Positions 1-8,632 of a stretch of 64,000 nucleotides of DNA are shown piece after piece. The notes beneath the pieces are model-generated. The model was not told the DNA's origin. It did not search any database and was given only the letters and a program-made list of their open reading frames with translations. The translations under genes were made by a program, and so were the position numbers. The stretch lies in the NCBI RefSeq assembly GCF_007679035.1, contig NZ_VEFR01000001.1, forward strand, positions 744,001 through 808,000. The letters are read 5' to 3'. The stretch comes from Agrococcus jejuensis (GTDB taxonomy: Bacteria > Actinomycetota > Actinomycetes > Actinomycetales > Microbacteriaceae). How positions within the stretch are numbered: the first letter of the stretch is position 1; each line of letters opens with the position of its first letter.

Positions 1-226
1 CGTGCCGTGGGAGGTGCTCGTGACGGTGGAGCCCGTCGCCCCGCTCGTCGCGACCGGGGACGCCGTCGCGGTCGGCGACCCGATCGGCACGCTCCTCGGC
101 GGGCACCGGCCATGCGGCGCATGCATCCATCTCGGCGTGCGCATCGACGACGCGTACGCGAACCCCATGGTGCTGCTCGGCGCCGAGCGCGCCGTGCTGC
201 TGCCGCTCGAGCGCGGTGCGGGGTGA
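1..226 (+). CDS. M23-family metallopeptidase, C-terminal fragment
   Basis: Only the last 75 or so codons are inside the window; the gene begins upstream. The visible end contains IHLGVRID followed by YANPMVLL. This resembles the end of lysostaphin-type (M23) zinc endopeptidase domains, where a histidine motif precedes a G-Y-V-D/N-P element. Such proteins cut peptidoglycan cross-links or act as LytM-type activators outside the cell. In many Actinobacteria an M23 gene lies between xerC and rpsB, and here it converges on xerC with a 21-base gap, which supports the call. Signal peptide and upstream zinc ligands are out of view. Family membership is inferred from a short segment, so confidence is moderate. 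Confidence 0.55.
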   Translation, partial: VPWEVLVTVEPVAPLVATGDAVAVGDPIGTLLGGHRPCGACIHLGVRIDDAYANPMVLLGAERAVLLPLERGAG

Positions 227-247
227 GCGCCGTGCCGGATGCGCGAG

Positions 248-1147
248 CTACGCGCGCGGATGCGCCGTGCGGTACGACTCGGTGAGCCGCTCGAGCGACA
301 CGTGCGTGTAGATCTGCGTCGTGCCGAGGCTCGCGTGCCCGAGCAGCTCCTGCACGGCACGCAGGTCGGCGCCGCCGTCGAGCAGATGCGTCGCAGCGGT
401 GTGGCGCAGCGCGTGCGGCCCCGCGGGCCCGGAGCCCGGCACGTCCTCGAGCAGGCGCGCGACGAGCGCGTGCACCGCGCGCTGCCCCATCCGACCGCCG
501 CGCACGCCCAGCAGCAGCGCGCGCGACTCGCGGCCGGTGGCGAGCGCGGGCCGCCCCATGCGGATCCAGTCGTGCACGGCGTCGAGCGCCGGCACGCCGA
601 ACGGCACGACGCGCTCCTTCGCGCCCTTGCCCAGCACGCGCACCGTCAGCCGCTCGAGGTCGACGTCGTCGACGTCGAGCCCGACGAGCTCCGAGACGCG
701 CAGGGCGCTCGCGTAGAGCAGCTCGACGATCGCCAGGTCGCGCCTGGCGATGGGATCGCCGGTCTCGGCGTCGTCCTCGAGCCGCGCGACGATGCCGTCG
801 ATCGCGCCCCGCGAGAGCACGCGCGGCAGGTGCGCGTCGCGCTTGGGCGTGCGCAGGCGCGACGCGCCGATCGCGACGCCCTCGCGGTCGAGCCATGCGC
901 CGAGGCCGCGCACGGTCGAGCTGCGGCGCGCGAGCGTCGACTTCGCGAGGCCCTGCTCGCTCGCCGCGTACAGCCAGTCGCGCAGCACCTCGAGGTCGAG
1001 GCTGGCGACGTCGTCGATGCCTGCTGCGTCGCAGTGCGCGAGCAGGCTGCGCAGGTCGGCGCCGTACGACCGCACCGTGCGGGGGCTCGCGCCGCGCTCG
1101 CGCTCGAGGTGCGCGAGATAGGCGTCGACCGCCTCCTCGACGCGCAT
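248..1147 (-). CDS. xerC: Tyrosine recombinase XerC
   Basis: Site-specific recombinase that, with XerD, resolves chromosome dimers at dif in the division septum. The protein is 299 residues, the usual length. The N-terminal SAM-like core-binding domain covers about residues 1-95 and the catalytic domain the rest. Catalytic residues are visible: R150 in ASALRVSELVGL, a lysine in the GKGAKER loop, H245 and R248 in HALRH, H271 in LGHASLGTT and the nucleophile Y280 in QIYTHV. The ATG at 1145-1147 gives a standard XerC N-terminus; the open frame continues upstream but runs through the next gene. It lies 20 bases downstream of the phosphoesterase on the same strand. In related genomes xerC normally follows dprA directly; here four other genes separate them. 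Confidence 0.93.
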   Translation of the reverse strand: MRVEEAVDAYLAHLERERGASPRTVRSYGADLRSLLAHCDAAGIDDVASLDLEVLRDWLYAASEQGLAKSTLARRSSTVRGLGAWLDREGVAIGASRLRTPKRDAHLPRVLSRGAIDGIVARLEDDAETGDPIARRDLAIVELLYASALRVSELVGLDVDDVDLERLTVRVLGKGAKERVVPFGVPALDAVHDWIRMGRPALATGRESRALLLGVRGGRMGQRAVHALVARLLEDVPGSGPAGPHALRHTAATHLLDGGADLRAVQELLGHASLGTTQIYTHVSLERLTESYRTAHPRA

Positions 1148-1167
1148 CGCCGCGACGGCCACCGGCG

Positions 1168-2061
1168 TCAGCGCTTCCGACTGAACCGGTCGGTGCGGCC
1201 CCGCGCGTCGAGCGCCGCGAGCTGCGCATGCAGGTCGGTGGGCAGCGGCGTGAGCGAGGGATGCGCGCGGCCGGGCACGACCGAGTGCGCGATCGTGCTC
1301 GGGTAGACCTCGAGCACGTTCGCCGACTGCGCGGCGTCGACGCCCTGGAAGCCCCTCGGCCCCGCGGCGAGGTCGTCGGCGTACGACGTGGCGTTCGCGA
1401 GGATCACGGGGATGCCCGCGAAGGTGCCCGAGCCGTTGACGTGCAGGTGACCCGAGAGGATGGCGCGCACGTCGGAGCCGGCGAGCACCTCGGCGAGGCG
1501 CGGCTCGTCGCGGAACTCGAGCACCTGCATGATGCGAGCGCGATACGGCAGCGGCGGGTGGTGCATCACGAGCAGCGTCCCGTGCTCGGCAGGGGTCGCG
1601 AGCGCGTCGGCGAGCCACTCCGCCTGCCCGTCGTCGAAGGCACCGTGGTGGAAGCCGGCCAGGCTCGTGTCGAGCGAGACGATGCGGAGCCCCGCGACCT
1701 CGTGCACGTGGTCGTAGGGCGCCGCGGACTCGACGTCGTGCAGCGCGCGCCACATCGGCGCTCGCTCGTCGTGGTTGCCCGCGGCGTACACGACGATCGC
1801 CCCCATGCGCGCGGCGACGGGCTCGACGAGCTCGCGCAGCAGCGCGTACGCCTCGGGCTCGCCGAGGTCGGTGCAGTCGCCCGAGATCACGAGGGCGTCG
1901 GCCGTGGGCGCTGCGAGCTCGAGGCGCGCGAGCGCGTCGCGCAGATGGCCGGCAGTGTCGATGGCGCCGCCGAGCAGCGCCCCTCCGGCGAGCAGATGCG
2001 TGTCGCTGAGGTGGGCGACGACGTGCGTCGGCGCGGGATGCTGGCCCAGTCCGTCGTGCAT
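1168..2061 (-). CDS. Calcineurin-like metallophosphoesterase (CpdA/GpdQ type)
   Basis: Binuclear metal phosphoesterase of 297 residues. Metal-binding motifs appear in the expected order: LSDTHLL near the N-terminus (D-x-H), GDCTDLG (GD motif), AAGNHDE (GNHD) and LSGHLHVNGSG (GH-x-H) near residue 200. This arrangement is that of class III cyclic-nucleotide phosphodiesterases and related phosphodiester hydrolases, so a 3',5'-cAMP phosphodiesterase is the first guess; glycerophosphodiesterase activity is an alternative. No signal peptide or membrane segment is seen. A TAGCCT hexamer 6 bases before the ATG suggests a leaderless transcript. It is divergent from the BASS transporter and probably co-transcribed with xerC. 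Confidence 0.8.
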   Translation of the reverse strand: MHDGLGQHPAPTHVVAHLSDTHLLAGGALLGGAIDTAGHLRDALARLELAAPTADALVISGDCTDLGEPEAYALLRELVEPVAARMGAIVVYAAGNHDERAPMWRALHDVESAAPYDHVHEVAGLRIVSLDTSLAGFHHGAFDDGQAEWLADALATPAEHGTLLVMHHPPLPYRARIMQVLEFRDEPRLAEVLAGSDVRAILSGHLHVNGSGTFAGIPVILANATSYADDLAAGPRGFQGVDAAQSANVLEVYPSTIAHSVVPGRAHPSLTPLPTDLHAQLAALDARGRTDRFSRKR

Positions 2062-2067
2062 GGCACC

Positions 2068-2073
2068 AGGCTA
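2068..2073 (-). promoter_or_regulatory. -10 hexamer of the metallophosphoesterase gene
   Basis: TAGCCT on the minus strand ends 6 bases before the ATG at 2061. That places the transcription start at or next to the start codon, so the message is probably leaderless. Confidence 0.5.
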
Positions 2074-2192
2074 GGACGCACCCACCGTCACGCGATCGCG
2101 GCTCGCGGTCCTCGGGCCGCCCTGCGATCGCCTTGTCCACAGGTACGGCGCGTTCGCCGAGCATCCCTCAGCGCTTGCCGCACACTGTCCCC

Positions 2193-3077
2193 ATGGGATC
2201 TGCACTGACGACCGTCGGCCTGCCGGTCGCGCTCGGCATCATCATGTTCGGGCTCGGCCTCGGCCTCACGCTCGCCGACTTCGCTCGCGTCGCAAAGCAT
2301 CCGCGCGCCGTCATCGTCGCGCTCGCCTGCCAGCTGCTCGTGCTCCCCGCCATCTGCCTGGGCCTCGTCGCCCTCTTCCAGCTGCCGCCGCTGCTCGCCG
2401 TGGGCATGATGATGCTCGCCGCGTCGCCCGGCGGCACGGTCGCGAACCTCTACAGCCACCTGTTCCGCGGCGACGTCGCGCTGAACATCTCGCTCACCGC
2501 CATCAACTCGGTGATCGCCGTCGTGTCGCTGCCGCTCATCACGAACCTCGCGATCGCGATCTTCGATCCCTTCGACGACCAGCTGGGGCTGCAGCTGTCG
2601 AAGACCGTCGAGGTCTTCCTCGTCGTGCTCGGCCCCGCGGCGCTCGGGATGCTCGTGCGACGCCTCGCGCCGCGGTTCGCCGACCGCATGGACACGCCGG
2701 TGCGCGTCGGCTCGTTCGTCGTGCTCGTCGTCGTCATCGCAGGCGCCGTGCTCTCGAACTGGGACATCCTCGTCGCGAACGTCGCGAGCCTCGCGCTCAT
2801 CACGACGCTCTTCTGCATCCTGAGCCTCGCCATCGGCTTCTTCGTGCCGCGCTGGCTCGGCGTCGGCCGTCGCCAGGCCGTCGCGTCGTCGTTCGAGATC
2901 GGCATCCACAACGCAGTGCTCGCCATCGTCATCGCGCAGACGGTGCTCGGGTCGATCGAGGTGAGCCTGCCCGCAGGCGTCTACGGCGTGCTCATGCTCC
3001 TCGTCGCCGGCGGCTTCGGCTGGCTCATCCGCGATCGCCGCGCGTCGAGCGACGCCTCGGAGCGCGTCGCGGCCTAG
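2193..3077 (+). CDS. BASS-family (bile acid:sodium symporter type) membrane transporter
   Basis: Integral membrane protein of 294 residues from the ATG at 2193, with about nine to ten hydrophobic segments. BASS-like motifs are LGIIMFGLGLGLTLADF in the first helix, AASPGGTVANLYSHL in the crossover region, and ASSFEIGIHNAVLAIVIA towards the C-terminus; the last matches the conserved E-G-x-x-N/H sodium-binding crossover of the family. Family members carry bile acids, pantoate, pyruvate or other organic anions with sodium; the substrate cannot be read from sequence. An upstream in-frame start would add 20 residues that look like intergenic DNA. The 3' end overlaps the marR stop by 4 bases in a convergent arrangement. 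Confidence 0.85.
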   Translation: MGSALTTVGLPVALGIIMFGLGLGLTLADFARVAKHPRAVIVALACQLLVLPAICLGLVALFQLPPLLAVGMMMLAASPGGTVANLYSHLFRGDVALNISLTAINSVIAVVSLPLITNLAIAIFDPFDDQLGLQLSKTVEVFLVVLGPAALGMLVRRLAPRFADRMDTPVRVGSFVVLVVVIAGAVLSNWDILVANVASLALITTLFCILSLAIGFFVPRWLGVGRRQAVASSFEIGIHNAVLAIVIAQTVLGSIEVSLPAGVYGVLMLLVAGGFGWLIRDRRASSDASERVAA

Positions 3078-3580
3078 CCGCGCCGAGGCTCGGCGCGCTG
3101 CGGCGTCGCGCCGAGCACGTCGACGACGTCCTCGACGACCCGGCACGCGTCGCGGTCGTCGCCCACGTGGAGGCGGACGGCCGCCTGCCGCACGAGACGC
3201 TCGAGCAGGGCCGCCTCCTCGCCCGTCGCGCCCTCGAGCAGCGAGCGCTCGCTCGCAGCGACGGCGTCGCGCAGCGTCGCCAGGGTCGTCGCGCCGTGCT
3301 CGGTGAGCGCGCAGAGCTGGGCCCGACGATCGCTCGGGTCGACACGGCGCTCGACGAGCCCGGCCTCGACGAGGTCGTCGACGACGTAGGTGAGCACGGT
3401 GCGGTCGATGCCGAGGTGCGCTGCGAGCGCGCCCTGCCGCGGCGTCGCACCGTCGAGCGTCTGCAGGATCTGGAAGCCCCGCGGACCGTGCGGCACCGAC
3501 GCCGTCGCCTCCTGCGCGCGTCGCTGCCACTCGCGGAAGAGCACGCCGAGCGACCACCCGAGCTCGAGGTCGTCCGCCAT
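3074..3580 (-). CDS. MarR-family transcriptional regulator
   Basis: A 168-residue winged-helix regulator. The DNA-binding region spans about residues 45-100, with recognition helix AAHLGIDRTVLTYVVDDL and wing GLVERRVDPSDRRAQLCALT, the D-x-R-D/A-x-R signature of MarR proteins. It is transcribed away from the flavoenzyme fusion at 3651, with 70 bases between the start codons. A perfect 5-base inverted repeat (GTTGT-ccc-ACAAC, 3619-3631) covers the -10 region of that gene, a typical MarR operator position. MarR proteins usually repress a divergent enzyme or exporter gene until a phenolic or aromatic ligand binds; that role is inferred from context. TAGCAT lies 6 bases before the ATG. Confidence 0.88.
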   Translation of the reverse strand: MADDLELGWSLGVLFREWQRRAQEATASVPHGPRGFQILQTLDGATPRQGALAAHLGIDRTVLTYVVDDLVEAGLVERRVDPSDRRAQLCALTEHGATTLATLRDAVAASERSLLEGATGEEAALLERLVRQAAVRLHVGDDRDACRVVEDVVDVLGATPQRAEPRRG

Positions 3581-3586
3581 GCCTCG

Positions 3587-3592
3587 ATGCTA
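3587..3592 (-). promoter_or_regulatory. -10 hexamer of marR-type gene
   Basis: TAGCAT on the minus strand lies 6 bases before the ATG at 3580, implying a leaderless transcript. Confidence 0.5.
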
Positions 3593-3615
3593 TCGGGAAT
3601 GCGTGGCCATACAGA

Positions 3616-3631
3616 TAGGTTGTCCCACAAC
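3616..3631 (+). promoter_or_regulatory. -10 region and candidate MarR operator of the flavoenzyme fusion
   Basis: TAGGTT at 3616-3621 is a plausible -10 hexamer for the gene starting at 3651. The inverted repeat GTTGT-ccc-ACAAC at 3619-3631 overlaps it and the expected start of transcription. This is where a bound MarR dimer would block the promoter. A Shine-Dalgarno GGAGG at 3641-3645 follows, 5 bases before the GTG. Confidence 0.45.
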
Positions 3632-3650
3632 ACGAATCGAGGAGGCATCC

Positions 3651-5879
3651 GTGGACTACGGCCACCCGCTGCAGCTGGGCACGTTCATCACCCCGAGCGC
3701 TGCGCATCCCGACCGCGTCGTCGCGCTGGCGCAGGCGAGCGAGGACGCCGGGTTCGACATGGTGACGTTCCAGGACCACCCGTACCAGCCGGCCTTCCTC
3801 GACACGTGGACGCTGCTGTCGTTCGTCGCCGCCGAGACCGAGCGCGTGCTGCTCTCCCCCAACGTGCTCAACCTGCCGCTGCGGCCGGCGCCCGTGACGG
3901 CGCGCGCCGCGGCATCGCTCGACCTGCTCTCCGGCGGTCGGTTCGAGCTCGGCATCGGCGCAGGCGGGTTCTGGGATGCGATCGCGGCGATGGGCGGTCG
4001 ACGGCTCACGGCGGGTGAGTCCATCGACGCGCTGCGTGAGGGCATCGGCCTCATCCGCGAGCTCTGGGACGCCGAGGCGCGCGGCGGCGTGCGCGGCGGC
4101 GAGCACTACGCCGTCGCGGGCGCGAAGCGGGGCCCCGCACCCGCGCACCGCATCCCGATCCACGTCGGCGCGTACAAGCCGCGCATGCTGCGCCTCACGG
4201 GCGAGGTCGGCGACGGCTGGCTGCCGTCGCTGCCGTACATGCAGCCCGGCGACCTGGCCGCGGGGAACGCACGCATCGACGCCGCCGCCGAGGCGGTCGG
4301 GCGCGATCCGCGCGAGATCCGCCGCCTGCTGAACATCCGCGGCGACGAGCCAGTCGACGAGCTCGTGCGGCTCGCGCTCGAGGACGGCGTCTCGACGTTC
4401 ATCGTCATGGCGGACGACGAGCGCACGATCCGCGGCTTCGCCGAGGGCACAGGCGCCGCGCTGCGCGACGTCGTCGCCGCGGCGCGCGCCGAGTCGGGCG
4501 TGCAGGCGCCGGGCCGGTCGTCGGCGGCGCTCGCCGCGCGGCGCGACGGCATCGGCTACGACGCGCTGCCTGCGTCGCTGCGCGGGCGCGCGGTCGAGCC
4601 CGGCGACTTCGCCTACGCGAGCGTGCGGTCGTCAGCGATGCGCGGCGGCTCGCCGGGGCTCGTGCTGCGTCCGAGGTCGGTGGCGGAGGTCGTGGATGCG
4701 GTGGGGTTCGCTCGTGCGCATCCCGGCGTGCCGCTCGGCATCCGCTCGGGCGGGCACGGCGTGAGCGGACGATCGACGAACGACGGCGGCATCGTGCTCG
4801 ACGTCGGCGCGCTCGACGCCATCGAGGTCGTCGACGAGGGGCAGCGCATCGTGCGGCTCGGCCCGGGTGCGACGTGGGTCGACGTCGCGGCGGCGCTCGC
4901 GCCGCGCGGCTGGGCGATCTCGAGCGGCGACTACGGCGGCGTCGGCGTCGGCGGGCTCGCGACCGCGGGCGGCGTCGGCCTCCTGGGTCGGGCGCACGGC
5001 CTCACGATCGACTCGGTCGTGGGCGCCGAGGTCGTGCTCGCCGACGGCTCCGTCGTGCGCACCTCCGAGACCGAGCGCCCCGAGCTGCTGTGGGCGATCC
5101 GCGGCGCGGGCGCGAACGTGGGCGTCGTGACGTCGTTCGACGTGCGCGCCGCCGAGGTGGGCACGATCGGCCATGCGCAGCTCGCGTTCGAGGTCGAGGA
5201 CGTCGCCGCCTTCGTCGAGGGCTTCGGCCGCACGATGGAGGCGACGCCACGCGACACGACGCTGTTCGTCGTGCTCGGCCGGTCCGGCCGGGAGGGCGTC
5301 GCGATGGCGCAGGTCTACGGCGTCGTCGACTCCGACGATCCCGACACGATCGTGGCTCGCCTCAACCCGTTCGCAGCGCTCGCGCCGCTCGTGGGGCAGC
5401 GCGTGACCCTCGCGACGTACGACGAGGTCATGACGGCGGGCGATCGGCAGCCGGCCGTCGGCGAGCCGATGTTCCGCTCGGGCCTCGTACGGTCGATCGA
5501 CGCCGCCTTCGCCCGCCGGGCGGCGGCGCTCGTCGACTCGGGCTCCGCGCCGTGGTTCCAGATCCGTGCCATGGGCGGCGCCACTGAGGACGTCGCCCCC
5601 GACGCGACGGCGTTCGCGCACCGCGAGGCGCGGTTCTCGATCACGGCCATCGGCAGGTCCGCCAAGTTCGATGCGCTCTGGCACGCCCTCGAGGAGGTCA
5701 TGGACGGCCTTTACCTCAGCTTCGATCAGCGCACCGACCCGTCCCTGCTCGAGCGCGCCTTCCCGCCTGCGACGCTCGCGCGTCTGCGTGCGATCAAGGC
5801 GGAGGTCGATCCGACGGGGCTGTTCCGCGACAACTTCTTCGTCGGCGTCGAGGCGCAGGCGGCGTCCGACGCTGCCTGA
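3651..5879 (+). CDS. Fusion of luciferase-like flavin oxidoreductase and berberine-bridge-type FAD oxidase
   Basis: A 742-residue two-enzyme fusion. Residues 1 to about 290 form a luciferase-like (LLM) TIM barrel: QLGTFITPSAAHPDRVVALAQASEDAGFD is split here into motifs such as EDAGFDMVTFQDHPY and GGRFELGIGAGGFWDAI, with HVGAYKPRMLRLTGEVGDGW later. From about residue 320 follows a PCMH/berberine-bridge FAD oxidase: GIRSGGHGVSGRS carries the FAD-linking histidine region, GVGVGGLATAGGVGLLGR is the second FAD loop, and VDPTGLFRDNFFV is the C-terminal BBE motif. The second, cysteinyl flavin link of bicovalent oxidases is not evident. The GTG at 3651 has GGAGG 5 bases upstream. The two halves probably act on one small organic substrate, first by FMN or F420, then by oxygen-linked FAD oxidation. 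MarR control is likely; the substrate is unknown. Confidence 0.82.
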   Translation: MDYGHPLQLGTFITPSAAHPDRVVALAQASEDAGFDMVTFQDHPYQPAFLDTWTLLSFVAAETERVLLSPNVLNLPLRPAPVTARAAASLDLLSGGRFELGIGAGGFWDAIAAMGGRRLTAGESIDALREGIGLIRELWDAEARGGVRGGEHYAVAGAKRGPAPAHRIPIHVGAYKPRMLRLTGEVGDGWLPSLPYMQPGDLAAGNARIDAAAEAVGRDPREIRRLLNIRGDEPVDELVRLALEDGVSTFIVMADDERTIRGFAEGTGAALRDVVAAARAESGVQAPGRSSAALAARRDGIGYDALPASLRGRAVEPGDFAYASVRSSAMRGGSPGLVLRPRSVAEVVDAVGFARAHPGVPLGIRSGGHGVSGRSTNDGGIVLDVGALDAIEVVDEGQRIVRLGPGATWVDVAAALAPRGWAISSGDYGGVGVGGLATAGGVGLLGRAHGLTIDSVVGAEVVLADGSVVRTSETERPELLWAIRGAGANVGVVTSFDVRAAEVGTIGHAQLAFEVEDVAAFVEGFGRTMEATPRDTTLFVVLGRSGREGVAMAQVYGVVDSDDPDTIVARLNPFAALAPLVGQRVTLATYDEVMTAGDRQPAVGEPMFRSGLVRSIDAAFARRAAALVDSGSAPWFQIRAMGGATEDVAPDATAFAHREARFSITAIGRSAKFDALWHALEEVMDGLYLSFDQRTDPSLLERAFPPATLARLRAIKAEVDPTGLFRDNFFVGVEAQAASDAA

Positions 5880-5885
5880 GCGCGC

Positions 5886-7106
5886 TCACGCCGTCGCCCC
5901 GCGACGCACCCAGCCGCTCCCCCGCTGCTCGACGACGCCCGAGAGGTCGAGCAGACCGAGCGTCGCCCGCACCTCGGCGAGCGACATGCCCGCACGGGCC
6001 GCGAGGTCGTCGGCGTCGCGAGGCTGGCGGATGCTGAGCGCGTCGAGCACGCGCGTCTCCTCGGCACCCGCACGCGTGTCCAGGCCCGTGGGCGGCGCGT
6101 CGCCGTCGACGAGCGCCCGCATCTCGTCGGCACCCTGCACGAGCTGCGCGCCGTAGTCCCGGATGAGCCGATGGCACCCCGCGCTCGCGCCGCTCGTCAC
6201 GGGGCCGGGCACGGCGCCGAGCGGGCGCCCGAGCGTCGCGGCGTGCCCCGCGGTGTTGATCGAGCCCGATCGTACGCTCGCCTCGACCACGACCGTCGCC
6301 TGCGCGAGCGCGGCGATGAGCCGGTTGCGCGCGAGGAACCTCCACTTCGAAGGCGTCGACCCGCACGGCACCTCGGCCACGAGGGCGCCCTCGCGCTCCA
6401 CGCGGCGCAGCAGGTCGTCGTTGCCCGGCGGGTAGAGCCGGTCGAGCCCACCCGCCATGACCGCGATCGTCGTGCCGCCGACGGCCATCGTCGCGCGGTG
6501 CACGCACGCGTCGATGCCGTACGCCGCGCCCGACACCGTCGCGAAGCCGTGCCGCACGAGCCCCTCGACGGCCTCCATCGCGACGTGCTCGCCGTAGCCG
6601 CTCGCGGCGCGCGAGCCGACGAGCGCGATCGATCGTCGCACCTCGGCGAGCGCCGGCAGCGATCCGCGCACCCACAAGGCAGCCGGCGCGTGGGGGCCGA
6701 GGTCGTCGAGCCCGGCCGGCCACTCCTCGGCGAGGGGCGACAGCAGCGTCTGGCCCCACGCGGCGCCCTGCTCGAGCGCCCGGCGCACGCGCGCGTCGTC
6801 GAGCCGCGGACGCCAGCGGTCGACCGCCGCGTCCATGTGGCGCACGAGATCGGGGGCGACGTCGCCCGCCTCGGCGAGCCACCGCGACGGCGCGGCGCCG
6901 TCGACGAGCAGCTCGAGCGCCCGCACGTCGCCCAGCGCGTCCCGCGCGGTGCCCGCGACGGCGTCGCCGGGCTCGGGGATGCACGACCACGCGGCGGCGG
7001 CGAACAGGCGTGCGGCCGTGTCGTCGTCGAGCTGCGCGAGGCTCGGCGGTGCGACGCCGGCGACGAGCTCGCGGATGGTGGCCTCTGGCAGGCGGAATCG
7101 GCTCAC
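5886..7106 (-). CDS. dprA: DNA-processing protein DprA
   Basis: Single-stranded-DNA-binding RecA loader used in natural transformation and recombination; 406 residues. The Rossmann-like DprA domain lies at about residues 140-340, with IALVGSRAASGYG, SGAAYGIDACVHRATM, GGLDRLYPPGN, EASVRSGSINTAGHAATLGR and AVPGPVTSGASAGCHRLI, all diagnostic. The N-terminal 130 residues form the usual poorly conserved SAM-like region, and a C-terminal winged helix (about 345-406) ends the protein. The start is the GTG at 7104-7106, whose GTGA overlaps the comM stop by 4 bases, so translation is coupled. The genes yraN, comM and dprA form an operon. Downstream it converges with the flavoenzyme fusion after only 6 bases. 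Confidence 0.93.
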   Translation of the reverse strand: MSRFRLPEATIRELVAGVAPPSLAQLDDDTAARLFAAAAWSCIPEPGDAVAGTARDALGDVRALELLVDGAAPSRWLAEAGDVAPDLVRHMDAAVDRWRPRLDDARVRRALEQGAAWGQTLLSPLAEEWPAGLDDLGPHAPAALWVRGSLPALAEVRRSIALVGSRAASGYGEHVAMEAVEGLVRHGFATVSGAAYGIDACVHRATMAVGGTTIAVMAGGLDRLYPPGNDDLLRRVEREGALVAEVPCGSTPSKWRFLARNRLIAALAQATVVVEASVRSGSINTAGHAATLGRPLGAVPGPVTSGASAGCHRLIRDYGAQLVQGADEMRALVDGDAPPTGLDTRAGAEETRVLDALSIRQPRDADDLAARAGMSLAEVRATLGLLDLSGVVEQRGSGWVRRGATA

Positions 7107-8632
7107 GAGGGCACTCCCTGTCGGTAGAAGAGCGCGCGGCCGACGTGCTCGCGCGTCACGGGTGCGTCGTCGAGGTCGGCGACGGTGCAGGCGACGCGCA
7201 GCGTGCGGTCGTAGCCGCGCATCGAGATCGCGCCGCGCGCGAGGGCGTCGTCGAGCGGGCCGACGACGGCGGGCGGCAGCGGATGCGTGCGCCGCAGCCA
7301 CGGCCCGTCCACCTGTCCCATCGCGCGCCACGGCGTGCCGCGCAGACGATGCGCCGCCCGCTCGCGCGCCGCGGCGACGCGCTGCCGAGCGACGGCGGTC
7401 GATGTGCGGGGCTCGTCGGCGCGCATCGCGGCCTCGACGGGCTTCACGCGATCGACGGTCACCTGCAGGTCGACGCGGTCGAGCAGGGGCCCGGACAGCC
7501 TGCCGAGGTAGCGACGGCGCTGCTGCGGCACGCATCGGCACTGGCCGGTGCCGTGATGCCCGCACGGGCACGGGTTCGCGGCGAGCACGAGCTGGAACGC
7601 GGCGGGGAACACGGCGGTCGCCGCCGAGCGGTGGATCTCGATGACGCCCGACTCGAGCGGCTCGCGCAGCCCGTCGAGCACGACGCGCGAGAACTCGGGG
7701 CTCTCGTCGAGGAACAGCACGCCGTGCGACGCTCGCGACACGGCTCCGGGCCGGATGAGCGCCCCACCGCCGCCGACGAGCGCGCCGGCGGTCGCCGAAT
7801 GGTGCGGCGCCTCGAACGGCGGCGTGCGGTCGAGGGAGGCGCAGGCGATGCCCGAGAGCGAGCGCATCGACGCCACGTCGAGGGCCTGGTCGACGTCGAG
7901 CTCGGGCAGCAGCCCGGGCAGGCGCGACGCGAGCATGGTCTTGCCGGCACCGGGCGGGCCGAGCATGAGCATGTGGTGCGCGCCCGCGGCGGCGACCTGC
8001 AGCGCCTCGACGGCGTGGAGGTTGCCGATGACGTCGGCGAGGTCGGGCACGGCCCGCGTCGTCTCGGGCGGCACGCGGAGCGTGGCCGGCTCGACGGGCA
8101 CGGGCTCGACGTCGGCGCCGAGGGCGATCGCCGCCTCGCGCAGGCTCGCGACGGCGCGCACGCGCACGCCCTCGACGAGCGATGCCTCGTCGGCGTTCGC
8201 GTGCGGCACGAGCACCTCGTCTGCCCCGTCGAGCGCGGCGGCGCGCACGAGCGGCAGCACGCCGCGCAGCGGCTGCAGCCGTCCGTCGAGGCCCAGCTCG
8301 CCGAACAGCGCGGCGTCGCGCTCGGGCGGCACGACGCCGATCGCGCGCAGCACCGCGATGGCCATCGGGAGGTCGAGGTGCGTACCGGCCTTCGGCAGCG
8401 ACGCGGGCGTGAGGTTGATGACGACGCGCGTGCCGGGGAACTCGAACCCCGACGTCTCGATCGCCGACTGCGTGCGGTGCTGCGCCTCGCGGATCGCCGC
8501 ATCCGGCATCCCCACGACGCGCACGCTCGGCAGGCCGCTCGCCACGTCGACCTCCACGTCGACCCGCCGGCCGGCGAGCCCCTGCAGCGCGACGGTGCGC
8601 GCGGCACCGACGACGCGCACGATGGCGGTCAT
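7103..8632 (-). CDS. comM: ComM/YifB family Mg-chelatase-like AAA ATPase
   Basis: AAA+ helicase of 509 residues that promotes branch migration during recombination of incoming DNA in naturally competent bacteria. The N-terminal ChlI-type domain (about 1-175) includes LAGRRVDVEVDVASGLPS and NLTPASLPKAGTHLDLPMA. The Walker A motif is GPPGAGKTM near residue 225, Walker B is GVLFLDESPEF, and a C-terminal domain containing ISMRGYDRTLRVA and FYRQG completes the YifB family. It starts with ATG at 8630-8632, inside the yraN stop (ATGA overlap), and its stop overlaps the dprA start by 4 bases. The tight yraN-comM-dprA coupling fits a joint role in DNA uptake, but no uptake machinery lies in this window. 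Confidence 0.92.
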   Translation of the reverse strand: MTAIVRVVGAARTVALQGLAGRRVDVEVDVASGLPSVRVVGMPDAAIREAQHRTQSAIETSGFEFPGTRVVINLTPASLPKAGTHLDLPMAIAVLRAIGVVPPERDAALFGELGLDGRLQPLRGVLPLVRAAALDGADEVLVPHANADEASLVEGVRVRAVASLREAAIALGADVEPVPVEPATLRVPPETTRAVPDLADVIGNLHAVEALQVAAAGAHHMLMLGPPGAGKTMLASRLPGLLPELDVDQALDVASMRSLSGIACASLDRTPPFEAPHHSATAGALVGGGGALIRPGAVSRASHGVLFLDESPEFSRVVLDGLREPLESGVIEIHRSAATAVFPAAFQLVLAANPCPCGHHGTGQCRCVPQQRRRYLGRLSGPLLDRVDLQVTVDRVKPVEAAMRADEPRTSTAVARQRVAAARERAAHRLRGTPWRAMGQVDGPWLRRTHPLPPAVVGPLDDALARGAISMRGYDRTLRVACTVADLDDAPVTREHVGRALFYRQGVPS

